Notes under the pieces: model-generated
Seen by the model: only the letters and a program-made list of their open reading frames with translations
The model's database searches: none
Told to the model about the DNA's origin: nothing
Shown here: in pieces, positions 30,945 to 40,950 of the stretch
How the letters are laid out: every line of letters starts with the position of its first letter
Position numbering within the stretch: the stretch's first letter is position 1
Made by a program: the position numbers and the translations under genes
Assembly: GCA_964405435.1 (NCBI GenBank)
Contig: CAYOOD010000025.1
Location: forward strand, 1 to 64,000
Direction of reading: 5' to 3'
DNA length: 64,000 nt
From: DVEG01 sp964405435
Lineage (GTDB): Bacteria; Cyanobacteriota; Cyanobacteriia; Cyanobacteriales; Oscillatoriaceae

Positions 30945-31607
30945 CTAAACCTTATCCTCTATGGGATGCTGCCCGTAAAATGGCAGGGCTTCTGCCCAGG
31001 TGGGTTGCAACCCTTGCTGCCAATCCCGATAAGCGAGTTCCAGGAGTGCTGAAACCGATGCCCCCAGCCCGTCGCTCGCCCGAATTAAATGATAAGGACT
31101 GGGCCATTTTTCCAGGGTATCCTGCCACGCTTCCCGCGTCAGTGCCGCATCGGGCAACAAGACGGTAAGTTTATTTGCAGAAATTTTGTAAATAGCGGCA
31201 AAGATTTGGCCCCTTTGCGCGGGCATTTCAACGGCAATATCGCTGCCGTCTGGAATAGAGCCGCGCTGTCTCTCAAACTGCGCTGCTGTAGCCAAGGTAG
31301 AAATCGCAAAGACGGGAATTTCTAACTGCTGGGCGATCGCGCGCGCGGTGACGACGCCGAGGCGCGTGCCGGTGAAGCTGCCCGGGCCTTTGGCCACGGC
31401 CACAAACGCCAAATCTTCCCAGGTCTGAGGCTTGATAAATGCAGCTAAAAGCGCGTGCAAGTCGGTGGAGAGCGATCGCCCTAAGTTCCAGGTTTGGCAG
31501 CGATCGTCACCGGCAAAGTTGCTGACAGCCAAACCCAGCTCTGGACTGGTGGCGTGCAGGGCGAGTGCATATTTTTTGGCGTCCAAAGGTTGAAGTTGAG
31601 GGCTCAA
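30945..31607 (-). CDS. tsaB: tRNA threonylcarbamoyladenosine biosynthesis protein TsaB
   Basis: 220 residues from a TTG start. The ASKHA-type N-terminus YALALHATSPELGLAV and the diagnostic VAVAKGPGSFTGTRLGVVTARAIAQQL identify TsaB, the non-catalytic partner of TsaD in forming t6A at position 37 of ANN-decoding tRNAs. A second TTG nine codons in would give a shorter start. It is the next gene upstream of the barrel-CHAT pair on the same strand with a 101-base gap, but shared transcription is not evident. Confidence 0.9.
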   Translation of the reverse strand: MSPQLQPLDAKKYALALHATSPELGLAVSNFAGDDRCQTWNLGRSLSTDLHALLAAFIKPQTWEDLAFVAVAKGPGSFTGTRLGVVTARAIAQQLEIPVFAISTLATAAQFERQRGSIPDGSDIAVEMPAQRGQIFAAIYKISANKLTVLLPDAALTREAWQDTLEKWPSPYHLIRASDGLGASVSALLELAYRDWQQGLQPTWAEALPFYGQHPIEDKV

Positions 31608-31619
31608 GGTCTTGTAATT

Positions 31620-31790
31620 TTAGAGGTTAGATTTTAAATTTTAGAGGTTGTTTGGTAATGGGTAATGGCAAATAGGGAATTGGGCATTGGAAAAAAGCTA
31701 ATGGGTCATTCGTAATTTATTATTGCCAGGATTATTTTTTCCCATTCCCCATTCCCTATTCCCAATCCCCTATGCCCCATTCCCCCCTTG
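31620..31790. repeat. Heptamer-type repeat tract at the end of the large histidine kinase gene
   Basis: AT-rich units (TTAGATTTTAAATTTTAG) at 31622-31645 are followed by GGGTAATGG/GGGAATTGGG units. Complementary CCCATTCCCCATTCCC units fill 31738-31785, so the tract can fold on itself. The last codons of the kinase gene lie inside it. Confidence 0.65.
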
Positions 31791-34700
31791 CAAAGATTTA
31801 GAACCCTTCGGGCGAATGGGAATTTCAATCCAGAATTCTGCCCCGCTACCCGGTTCGGAGAAGCACTTTAATACGCCCTTGTGCTTGCTGACCACGATCT
31901 GATAGCATATCGAAAGCCCCAAACCAGTGCCTTTGCCGACCGGTTTTGTAGTAAAGAAAGGGTCAAATAACCGTTCTTTTACTGCCTTGTTCATGCCAGG
32001 GCCATTATCAGCAATCCGAATCACAACAGATTCCTGCCTGAGTGCCGAGGGTGGATTGCAATTCTCAGCAATCAGCCCTTTTAACTCAGCACTCAGAGAA
32101 GTGCGGATGGTAATGAATCCGGGTTTATTTTGCGTTTCCAGGGCGTCGATCGCGTTGCTGATGATATTCAGAAAAACTTGATTCAGTTGACCGGCATAAC
32201 ATTCAACCGGCGGCAGGGTGCCGTATTCTTTGACAATTTGGATGCCGGGATGCGAACTATTCGGTTTCAAGCGGTTCTGCAAAATTAATAACGTATTGTC
32301 GATGCCTTCGTGCAGGTTCACCTGTTTCATTTCGGCTTCGTCGAGGCGAGAGAAATTGCGCAGGGACAAGACAATCTGACGAATGCGATCGGCTCCGACT
32401 TGCATAGAAGACATAATTTTCGGCAAGTCTTCCACGAGAAAATCGAGGTCGATCGCCTGTATTTTATCTTGTATCTTGTCGTTGGGTTCGGGAATTTCTT
32501 CTTTGTAAACTTCTATCAAGTCCAGCAAGTCGCGGGCGTAGTTGCGGGCATAACTGAGGTTGGCGTAAATAAAATTCACCGGATTGTTGATTTCGTGCGC
32601 CACCCCGGCAACCAACTGCCCCAGGGAGGACATTTTTTCGGTCTGAATTAACTGAGCTTGGGTTTGCTGCAATTCGAGCAACGCTTGTTCGAGTTGTTTG
32701 GCTTTGGCTTGGGCGACGGCTGCGGCGTTGACGGATTGCGAGTAGAGTTCGGCTTGGTCGATCGCGATCGCGAGCTGATCTCTGACCGCTTGCAGCAATT
32801 CTATCTCGCTTTCGCTCCAGGATCGATCTTTTTGATAGTGAGCGCAGCCGACAATTCCGATCGCGCCGGTTCGCGTCTGAATCGGAAGTGCCAGAATTGA
32901 AGTGAACCCCACAGAACGGGCGAATCGGTGCAGGATCGGATCGGTGAGCACTTTGGCTTTGTCCGCGCAAATGATTTCTTCGCTCAATAACTTCTCGACA
33001 ATTGCCGTGCTATTTTTTGCCCGATAGCGACCGACCAAACTCTGTAACTTCGGTTCTTTTGCCTCAGTAACGACCTGTAAATAGGGTCTTTTCTTTTCGG
33101 GATGATACCAAATAAACAAGCACCTGTCAACCTGTAGGAGACTGCGAATTTCGCGAACCGCCGTTTCCAAAATCGTATTCAATTCTAGGGAAGTGCGAAT
33201 TTGACTGGCTAGGTGAAACAGCAGCGCTTCCCGACGCGAGAGCAGTTCTTCCCGGGCGAGGAGGCGGTCGATCGCCACTGCCAGGGCATTCGCCACCCAA
33301 ATTAACGTACTGCGATCGGCTTCGCTGAAAGGTCTTTGACTCGTCAGCACCATCACGCCCATCAGCCGATCTTGAACAATTAAAGGATAACCGGCAAACG
33401 CGATCGCGTCTTGGGAAGTGCGAGGATTAAAAAATTCGGGATACATGATTCGTTCTTCCCCAAAAATCCCGCCGCCGGCATCCTTTGTAATGTAGGGTTG
33501 GCGGTTTTGGGCGATGAACCCGACGACAGAAAAACCCAAAGGAATGCGATCTTGAAATTCGGTAGTGGCGGGTTGTTCGCCAGCATAAGCGGCTAACTCC
33601 AACAAGTGAGTCGCTGGGTTGAACTTCCAAATCCCGGCAAAAGCGACATTCAAACACAGCTCCATCGCCTCGGCGCAGCGGTGGAGAATTTCCGGCAGGG
33701 TGCTGCTCTGTACGAGAGCGACGCCAATCTCGGCGGCTAGGGTAGAAAGCTGCGATCGCGATCGGAGGATTTCTTCAACCCGCTTGCGATCGCTGATGTC
33801 GTAAAACGCAGCCAATAGCGCCGATTCGCCGTTAAAAGTCAGCGGCTCCAGCGACAAAGTAATCCAAAACGGCTTGCCGTCGGCTTTCTTAACACAGAGC
33901 TCGCAGTTGCGCACTTGTCCGTCTTTTTGCAAGCGCGCCAGTACCTTTTGAGTATCGGCAGGATTGTAGTAAAAATCGAGCAGCGATCGCCCCATGACTT
34001 CCTCAGCAGACAATCCGAAAGCCGTTTCTAGCGCCGGGTTGGCGTACAAAATCGCGCTGTCACTCAGGCGCGCGATCGAGATGGGAATCGGGGTGGCAGA
34101 AGCGATCGCCCGAAACCGTTCTTCACTCTCTTTGAGCGCCTCTTCTGCCAGAAAGCGATCGGTAATGTCCTCGATCGCGCCGGCAAAATACTTCGGAGCC
34201 CCCGACGGTTCCCGCACCAGGGAAACCGTCAGGTTCACCCACACCCGCGAGCCATTTTTGCGCAGGTAGCGCTTCTGACGGGAGCCAGCCTGTACCTGCC
34301 CCGCCACCATCGCTTGCATCCATTCTGCATCTGAAAGCCAGTCGTCGGGATGGGCAATTTCTAGAAATCCCAGCGCCAGCAGTTCCTCTTCCGCATAGCC
34401 CAAAATTTCGCAAAAGCGCTGGTTGACGCGCAAAAATCGACCGTCGAGCCCCACCAAAGCAAAGCCGACTGCTGCCTGCTCGAAGGTGGCGCGGAACCGC
34501 TGCTCGCTTTCCCTGAGTTCTTCTTCGGCGCGCTTGCGATCGGTGACGTCCTGAACCAGGGAGGCGACGCCGATAACGTGGCCGCTGGCATCGATTAGAG
34601 GCGTATTATACCACTCGCAGATTATCGTCCGGCCATCTTTGGTAATGTTTTCGTTGGTGCTGCGCGTGCCGCCCCGATTGGCGAGTAAATCTTTCCACAT

Positions 34701-36263
34701 CGCGTTCACGGACTCTGCCGCCGTTTCGGGCACGATCGATCCGATAGCGTGGCGTCCGAGCGCCTCGCTGCGGGTATATCCAAAAATCCTTTCGGCAGCC
34801 GGATTCCACTCTGTCACCTCAAAAGTCAGGCTCCACGAAATCACTCCCAAAGGCGTTTGCTGGAAGTGCAGGGCGAGTTTTTGCTGGGATTTTTTCAGTG
34901 CCTCTTCGGCTTGCTTGCGGGCGGTAATGTCAATGAGCAAGCCATCCCAGAGAATGTCTCCGCTTTCTTGCACCTCTGGAGTCGCGACGCTTTTAAACCA
35001 CTTGATGTCTCCCCCAGCGGCAATCAGCCGCCCTTCCCATCCCCACGGCTGCAAGGTGACGGAGGCGATCGCGAGGGATGACTCCCACAGCGAGCGATCG
35101 TCGGGATGGATCAAGTCGATCAGGGCGTTGGGATCGGCTTGGATTTCTTCCGGCTCCACTTCACACAAGTCCCGACACGCGGCGCTCACATACGGGAAAG
35201 ACAGGGAGCCATCTGCCCCCAGCAGGCACTGGTAGACGACGCCGGCATGATTCGCGAGCTGTTGCAGGCGCGATTCGCTTTTTTGCAGGAGGGCAAAAGC
35301 GCGGCGTTCCGCTTCGCGCGCCAGCTTGCGATCTCTGATGTCAACGGCGCTGCCCTGGTAGTACAGCAGCGCTCCCTCGGCATCGCGAACGGCGCGGGCG
35401 TTCTCCGAAATCCAGATGGTGCTGCCGTCTAGGCGGTAAATCTCCGACTCGAAATTAATCACAAAATCTTGCTGGCGCAGCCGCTGCACGAATTCGGCTC
35501 TCGCCAGGGGATCGGCGTAGAGCATCTGCGGTACCTCGGCGAGGACTGCGAGCAGTTCTTCTTTGGACTCGCAGCCGAACAGGCGCGCGCAGGCGGGATT
35601 CACTTCGATATAACGTCCGTCCGGTGCCGCCTGATACATCCCCTCTAAGGCATTTTCAAATAAACTGCGATATCGGGCTTCTGCTGACCGGCACGCCTGC
35701 TGTTGTTGCTGGCGATCGCTAATATCCGTGCAGGTGCAAGTCACGCGCGCCACGCACCCAGCTCCGTCGAGTTGGGGTTTGGCGCTCACTAGCAACCACT
35801 TAAAGGGTGTAGGGGGAAGCGGGCACGGAGTACTTCCATTCTGCCCCGCTCTTTTCTTTTGGATGCCGACGACGAGATTGCGGACGGGTTCGCGGGTGGC
35901 AATCGCCTTTCTGACTGGCGTGGCATCCCAAGCCAAGGGGCTGCCGTCTTCCTCAACCACTTCCCACTCGCCACCAAAAGCGATTTTTCCTAACAGTTCT
36001 GCCTCTGCCAAACCCAGCATTTCGCGCGCGGCTGGGTTGCTCGTGAGAATTTCTCCTTGCGTTCCGGTTACGAACACGCCGACATCCAGGTGCTCGACGC
36101 TTGCCTCCACCTTGTCGTCGGCTGCTTTTTCGACTGTTTCGGCTGCTGCTGGCTTGGCGAATAGCGCCAAAAGCAGCAGCACGAACGCAACCGCTATGCC
36201 CAGCCCGATAGAGGAGGTAAAGGCTTCTTTAGATAACAGCAGGGGATATAAGGCGTATGGCAT
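31770..36263 (-). CDS. Membrane-anchored multi-PAS/GAF sensor histidine kinase
   Basis: 1,497 residues. One membrane segment at about 17-38 (IGLGIAVAFVLLLLALF) is followed by a series of about six PAS domains with PAC motifs (about 50-830; phrases such as DITDRKRAEEELRESEQRFRA repeat). Two GAF domains follow (about 850-1010 and 1035-1195), then a coiled coil. The HisKA domain has the phospho-acceptor His near 1223 in VAGVAHEINNPVNFI. The ATPase domain has N-box NAIDAL, IADNGPGM and GKGTGLGLSI. It would autophosphorylate in response to light, redox or ligand signals read by the PAS/GAF modules. No response regulator is next to it. The last residues (GGNGA) are encoded inside a repeat tract. 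Confidence 0.95.
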   Translation of the reverse strand: MPYALYPLLLSKEAFTSSIGLGIAVAFVLLLLALFAKPAAAETVEKAADDKVEASVEHLDVGVFVTGTQGEILTSNPAAREMLGLAEAELLGKIAFGGEWEVVEEDGSPLAWDATPVRKAIATREPVRNLVVGIQKKRAGQNGSTPCPLPPTPFKWLLVSAKPQLDGAGCVARVTCTCTDISDRQQQQQACRSAEARYRSLFENALEGMYQAAPDGRYIEVNPACARLFGCESKEELLAVLAEVPQMLYADPLARAEFVQRLRQQDFVINFESEIYRLDGSTIWISENARAVRDAEGALLYYQGSAVDIRDRKLAREAERRAFALLQKSESRLQQLANHAGVVYQCLLGADGSLSFPYVSAACRDLCEVEPEEIQADPNALIDLIHPDDRSLWESSLAIASVTLQPWGWEGRLIAAGGDIKWFKSVATPEVQESGDILWDGLLIDITARKQAEEALKKSQQKLALHFQQTPLGVISWSLTFEVTEWNPAAERIFGYTRSEALGRHAIGSIVPETAAESVNAMWKDLLANRGGTRSTNENITKDGRTIICEWYNTPLIDASGHVIGVASLVQDVTDRKRAEEELRESEQRFRATFEQAAVGFALVGLDGRFLRVNQRFCEILGYAEEELLALGFLEIAHPDDWLSDAEWMQAMVAGQVQAGSRQKRYLRKNGSRVWVNLTVSLVREPSGAPKYFAGAIEDITDRFLAEEALKESEERFRAIASATPIPISIARLSDSAILYANPALETAFGLSAEEVMGRSLLDFYYNPADTQKVLARLQKDGQVRNCELCVKKADGKPFWITLSLEPLTFNGESALLAAFYDISDRKRVEEILRSRSQLSTLAAEIGVALVQSSTLPEILHRCAEAMELCLNVAFAGIWKFNPATHLLELAAYAGEQPATTEFQDRIPLGFSVVGFIAQNRQPYITKDAGGGIFGEERIMYPEFFNPRTSQDAIAFAGYPLIVQDRLMGVMVLTSQRPFSEADRSTLIWVANALAVAIDRLLAREELLSRREALLFHLASQIRTSLELNTILETAVREIRSLLQVDRCLFIWYHPEKKRPYLQVVTEAKEPKLQSLVGRYRAKNSTAIVEKLLSEEIICADKAKVLTDPILHRFARSVGFTSILALPIQTRTGAIGIVGCAHYQKDRSWSESEIELLQAVRDQLAIAIDQAELYSQSVNAAAVAQAKAKQLEQALLELQQTQAQLIQTEKMSSLGQLVAGVAHEINNPVNFIYANLSYARNYARDLLDLIEVYKEEIPEPNDKIQDKIQAIDLDFLVEDLPKIMSSMQVGADRIRQIVLSLRNFSRLDEAEMKQVNLHEGIDNTLLILQNRLKPNSSHPGIQIVKEYGTLPPVECYAGQLNQVFLNIISNAIDALETQNKPGFITIRTSLSAELKGLIAENCNPPSALRQESVVIRIADNGPGMNKAVKERLFDPFFTTKPVGKGTGLGLSICYQIVVSKHKGVLKCFSEPGSGAEFWIEIPIRPKGSKSLQGGNGA

Positions 36264-37185
36264 GGAGTCGGGGAAGAATGAAGGATTGATTATTTCAGAT
36301 TTTGCCTGCGTTGAAAAATTCCCCCAAAAGCCTGCTTGCTTTCCGCTCTCGGAAAATACTCGATGGCCCTCGTTCCTGGCTGCTGGCGAGTCGGCGCGAG
36401 TCAGTCGCCGCCAAGAGCGCGATCGCCGCGATCGCTATCCCTCCCTGACTCGGATCTATTGTACTGCTCGTCGCCAACTCTATTGGATTCATCCCGGCAG
36501 GCTCCATTTTGGGCTTTCCACCCGTCCAGTTTTTTACGGACTTCTTCGGGCCTACCTTGCAGAATTTTGAATCTGGAACCCACAATTCCTTCACCCTAAT
36601 TCAGAATTTTGAATTTTGAGTTCCCTCTTCACACCCCAACCTCCAAGAGCTACGGGAAAATTTACGCAAACATTTCTTATTCTGTTTTAATCGCTATCCG
36701 ACCCGATCGCCCCTTCGAGATAGGGCGATCGATGGCTATCCCTCTTTGTTACATTGAAAATCCGAGTGTACACTCATTGATATTAAAAACAATTACAGCC
36801 TGATTTATTTTAAAAAACATAATTTATGAAATTCCAATGTTAGTTTTTATAAAAAGCAATCAAACGGATTATGAAAAATAAATCAATTCATTTCGCGGCT
36901 GCCAACCCCTGGCTGTAGGTGCGGCGATTTTGGCAGATTGATATTTATGTAACAATTGAGGGCGAGTTCCGCGTAACACAGGATACCTTCAAAGTTTACA
37001 GAGGGTTCTGCCTGCCGAGAAGGAAGAGAGCAGGGGACAGATGAATGGCGCGCGACTGACCGATGGCGGGATAAAATGTAACAATTTATAGAGCGCCATA
37101 ATTCTAGAAATTTTATTAAAAAAAAGAAATGTTAGGGAATAAGTGAGAAGGGGGTGCTTCCCCCTTCTCCCGATCGCGTTCCCGA
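36264..37185. other. Intergenic region, AT-rich
   Basis: 922 bases between the histidine kinase start (36263) and the sbcC stop (37186), both on the minus strand. It must hold the kinase promoter. No gene is supported. From 36730 to 37140 it is strongly AT-rich, with two ATGTAACAATT motifs (near 36949 and 37075). Confidence 0.5.
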
Positions 37186-40100
37186 TCAAACCGACAGGCG
37201 GAGCTGAGAACCGCTAGCCGTCTTGAGAACCTCAATGCGAGCTTGAAAGGCTTCTTTAAATTGGGGCATGTGGGTGACGGTGAGGATGCAGGCAAATTCA
37301 GAGGCGATCGCGTTAATCGCGGCAATCAGGCGATCGCACCCGTCCGCGTCTTGCGTGCCGAAGCCCTCATCCACGATCAGCATTTGCAGCGCCGTCCCCG
37401 ACCGGTTGGCCAGCAAGCGGGCCAGGGCCAGACGGATGGCGAAATTGATCCGAAACGCCTCCCCGCCGGAATAAGTTTCGTAAGGGCGCGTGCCCCGAGC
37501 GTCAGCGATGAGAATGTCCAGAGTGTCGATCAACTTCGACGACGCCCGCTTGCTCTTGCCAGTACGCTGAGTAACAAACTGGACGTGCAATTGATTGGAA
37601 CTCAAGCGGGCGAGAATCTGATTCGTTTCCGCCTCCAGTTGGGGCAGCACGTTTTCAATCGTCAGGGCTTGGATGCCATTTTTGCCGAAAGCGTTGGCTA
37701 ATTCCTGGTAAACGCGCTGCTGTTTGAGCGCCGAAGCGCGGGTTTCTTGCGTCTGTTCCAGTTGCGCTTGCAGCGCTTCCAGGTGCTGCTGCTGCTGCTG
37801 CAGGCGTCCGAGACGCGCCAGTTCCCGATCGAGCTGCGATCGCCGCGCCGAGATTTGCCGCTCCAGGGCTTGAATCTGGGCAGTCGCGTCGGGGGAGAGC
37901 AGCAATTGCTCTTTCAGACGTTCCACCTGCTGGCGCATGGCTTGCCGCTCCCGCGATCGCTCCTGCAGCCGCTCTGCCAGTTCCCGAGATCGCTCCTGCA
38001 ACTGCGGATACTGTTCGCGAGCCGAGAGCAACTCCTGATAGCGCGCCAGCCAGCTTTCTGCCTGACGGCGGGCGCTCCTCACCGCATCGTGGCGGGCGCG
38101 ATCGTAGCCAATTTCCGCCAATTGGCGGTCGATCGCCGCAATTTCCCTAGAAAATTCCGAAGAAGAAAGCTGCCGCTCCAGTTCCCGCCCGAGTTCGGCA
38201 ATTTGCTGTACCAGCTCCGGCTTGCGAGCGTCGATTGCGACAAGCCGGCGGCTGGCATCTTTAATTTGCGCCTGCTTGATTTCCGCCCAGCGCCAGCGTT
38301 CCACCTGCCCGCGTGCCAGGGCGTGGTCTTTTTCGTCGTAATTCCACTGTGCCAGCAGTTGCTCGAGGTGCAGCAGTTCCGCGTGGGAATCCGCCGCATA
38401 AGAGCCGGAAGCAATCTGTCGCTCGACGTGTTCCTTCTCCGCCACCATCTCCTGCAGCCGCGCCCGACTGGATGCAGTGGCTTGCAGTTGCGCCTGCAAG
38501 GAGCCCCGGCGTTCGAGCAGGGCGTTGTAGTCTGCCAGTTCCTGGCTCAACTGCATGTATTCCGCCCGCAGCACTTGAATTTCCCGCTCGGAAGTTGCCA
38601 ACTGTTCGCGCACGATCCACAATTGGTCGAGGATTTCCTGCTGTTCGATTTCGTGTTTTTGCCCGACTAGCTGCCAGTGGCGCTCGTCGAGGGGGCGATC
38701 GCACAGGGGACAAATCGCGTCCGGCACCTGCAGCAGTTGCATTTTCTGCTGCATTTGCGCCAACCTGCTTTCATACTCCCGCTGCTGCCCTTGCAGGCGT
38801 TCCATGAAACTGCGCCGCTCCAGTCCCTTTTGCCGCACCCGATCCTGATAGACGCGCTTTTTCTCCATCTCTTCGAGTTGGAAGCCGACTTCCATCACCG
38901 CTTGCTGCAACTGCGGGTATTTCCCCTGCTCTACTTGCATCTGGTAGGCGCGATCGTGGAGTTCTTCCAGGCGGGCGCTGAGGCGATCGCGGGCGCGCTC
39001 GATTTCTGCGTGCAACTGCGCGCGGCGGTTCGCCATCGGCGCGACTTTGGCTTGCAGCCGGTCGAGGTAGGCGAGGCGATCGCGCGCTTGCTGCAACTGC
39101 AACAGCCCCGCCTCTACCTCCGGCGCTTGGCTGAGGCTTTGCTGGATTTCTGCCTCTTGCTGCTGCAATGCCTCCAACTGCGCTTTTGCCGAGGAAAGCT
39201 TGCTCTCCAAAGTCGATTTGTGCTGTCTGAGGTCTTCTTGCAACTGGTGGCGGCGCTGCTGGCAGTCTTGATACGCTTGAAATTTAGAGGATTCTATTTC
39301 CTCCCGCGCCGATAACTGCTGAAATTGGGCGTAGCCGGCTGAAATTTCCCGCTCCTGCAGCACGATCGCCTCTAATTCCTGCTGGCGCTGCTGAGTCGTC
39401 GAGAGTTCTTGCTGCAGGCGATCGCACTCGCTGGCGAGTTGTTCTTCTTGCTTGCGGTGCCAGCTCAGTTGTTGCTGCCAGGTTTGCCGCGATTGCTGCC
39501 GCTCCTGCAGTTTTTGCAATTGCTGGCGATCGCCTTCTTGCTCTGCTTGCAACTTGGCGATGACTGCTTCCGCCCCCTCTAGCTCGGCGGCGAGGTTTTC
39601 CTGCGATTGCAGTTGAGTCTGGATTGACTGAATGCTCTGATCGAGCAGTTCTACCTGCCCTTTATATTGACGGGTTTTGTCTTTTGCCTGTTCTGAGAGT
39701 TCCTCGTAGCGATTGAGTTTGAGCAGTTCTGCTAAAATTTCTTTGCGCTCGGTGGGGCGCTTGAGCATGAATTCATCTGCCCGCCCCTGCCGCAGGTACG
39801 CCGAATTGATGAAGGTGTCGTAATCCAACTTCAGGTGTTGGAGAATTTTCTCTTGCGTCGCCCGCACGCCGCGCTCGGTGATGCTGCGAAAGCTTTCGCC
39901 GGTGTAGATTTGAAATTCCAGGGATGATGTCTGTCCCCGCTGGCGCGATCGGATGGCGCGGTAAATTTGTCGGTTGATTTCAAAGGTAAAATCGACCCGG
40001 GCTTCTTTTTCTCCGACGTGGATGATGTCGTCTTCGGTAGCGGCGCGGCTTTCCCCCCAGATCGACCAGGCGATCGCTTCTAGCAGGGAAGATTTCCCCG

Positions 40101-40203
40101 CCCCATTCGGTCCGCAGATGCAGGCGGTATGGAGTCCGCGAAACTCTAGCGTCGCTTCGCGGTAACTCAGAAAGTTTTTCAGGCTGAGTTGGTGGGGAAT
40201 CAT
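37186..40203 (-). CDS. sbcC: SbcC, SMC-like exonuclease subunit
   Basis: 1,005 residues from ATG 40203 (a TTG two codons earlier is less likely). Walker A CGPNGAGKSSLLEAI is near residue 33, long coiled-coil arms run from about 170 to 830, and a zinc-hook CPLC lies near residue 497. The ABC signature YSGGEAFRINFAIRLALARL and Walker B MLIVDEGFGTQD are near the C-terminus. With SbcD it forms the bacterial Rad50/Mre11 equivalent that opens hairpins and protein-blocked DNA ends, notably at palindromes. sbcD is not adjacent. The length is normal. Confidence 0.95.
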   Translation of the reverse strand: MIPHQLSLKNFLSYREATLEFRGLHTACICGPNGAGKSSLLEAIAWSIWGESRAATEDDIIHVGEKEARVDFTFEINRQIYRAIRSRQRGQTSSLEFQIYTGESFRSITERGVRATQEKILQHLKLDYDTFINSAYLRQGRADEFMLKRPTERKEILAELLKLNRYEELSEQAKDKTRQYKGQVELLDQSIQSIQTQLQSQENLAAELEGAEAVIAKLQAEQEGDRQQLQKLQERQQSRQTWQQQLSWHRKQEEQLASECDRLQQELSTTQQRQQELEAIVLQEREISAGYAQFQQLSAREEIESSKFQAYQDCQQRRHQLQEDLRQHKSTLESKLSSAKAQLEALQQQEAEIQQSLSQAPEVEAGLLQLQQARDRLAYLDRLQAKVAPMANRRAQLHAEIERARDRLSARLEELHDRAYQMQVEQGKYPQLQQAVMEVGFQLEEMEKKRVYQDRVRQKGLERRSFMERLQGQQREYESRLAQMQQKMQLLQVPDAICPLCDRPLDERHWQLVGQKHEIEQQEILDQLWIVREQLATSEREIQVLRAEYMQLSQELADYNALLERRGSLQAQLQATASSRARLQEMVAEKEHVERQIASGSYAADSHAELLHLEQLLAQWNYDEKDHALARGQVERWRWAEIKQAQIKDASRRLVAIDARKPELVQQIAELGRELERQLSSSEFSREIAAIDRQLAEIGYDRARHDAVRSARRQAESWLARYQELLSAREQYPQLQERSRELAERLQERSRERQAMRQQVERLKEQLLLSPDATAQIQALERQISARRSQLDRELARLGRLQQQQQHLEALQAQLEQTQETRASALKQQRVYQELANAFGKNGIQALTIENVLPQLEAETNQILARLSSNQLHVQFVTQRTGKSKRASSKLIDTLDILIADARGTRPYETYSGGEAFRINFAIRLALARLLANRSGTALQMLIVDEGFGTQDADGCDRLIAAINAIASEFACILTVTHMPQFKEAFQARIEVLKTASGSQLRLSV

Positions 40204-40372
40204 AAGCAACGCTCAACAAACCAGTTACCACTGAGAAGTATTTTTTTTCTCTCTGCCTGTTTGCGCTTGCCTGCTCTGCTGTTGTGTTTTTCCATACTCT
40301 CTCACACTTTCGCTATCCCAAATAATATTTTGTGGCAGTCTGCGCAAGTCCTGCAGACCTCTTTTCTCAATT

Positions 40373-40390
40373 TTTACAATTCTTTACAGT
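40373..40390 (+). promoter_or_regulatory. HLR1-like (RpaB) site
   Basis: TTTACAATTCTTTACAGT contains two TTTACA boxes exactly ten bases apart and matches the HLR1 consensus bound by the cyanobacterial light-stress regulator RpaB, except for one base at the end. It lies 170 bases upstream of sbcC and about 560 bases before the plus-strand gene. Binding is untested. Confidence 0.4.
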
Positions 40391-40459
40391 TTTGCCAAAT
40401 CGAGTGGGCCACCTGCGAATCGACGCGATCGAGAAAATCTTTACCTGTTTTTAAATATC

Positions 40460-40524
40460 AAGGAAGGGGAGGGGGAGGAGAAGAGCGAGGAGGGGGAGAG
40501 CGGGAAAGGCGAGAGGGGGGAAAA
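40460..40524. repeat. Polypurine (G/A) tract
   Basis: About 65 bases made almost entirely of G and A with only a few C, including several GGGG and GGGGG runs. Such tracts can form triplex or G-quadruplex structures. There is no coding role. Confidence 0.7.
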
Positions 40525-40950
40525 TCAACGGAACAGAAAAAGTTTCTCTCCTTGAGAGATAGGGGGATGCTTCCGAGAGAAATAGTGTTTTTGGATGCAG
40601 AGGGGTGCAGCGCCAGAGCGTGCGGCAGTCGGGGAATCAAAAACGAGGGCAACGGGGAAATACGACTAAAGGAGTAGATAGCGGGCAGGATTGAGATGGA
40701 AACAAACGGTTGGCAGTCGGGTTGATTCCCCGGCTGCCAAGGTTTTGCCCGATCGATCGCGCTCCATCTCTAACGGTTATTTCAGAAAAGTTAATCGATC
40801 GCGCTGTTGCAAAAAGAGATTACTCGGGTACGATCGAGCAAAAGTGCGAGCGCCAAGGGCGGGGGAGGGGTTGCCAGTTGGGCGAAAAATCTTCACAATC
40901 AAAAGGGCGGAAAAGCAAACCGCCTCGAGTGAGTGGAAGGAGACGGGGGC

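Larger units (their letters stand above)
40204..40950. other. Divergent intergenic region with polypurine tract
   Basis: Lies between sbcC (minus) and the plus-strand hypothetical gene. It contains an HLR1-like site at 40373-40390 and a nearly pure GA tract at 40460-40524. No small gene is supported, although the GA tract creates open frames on both strands. Confidence 0.55.
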
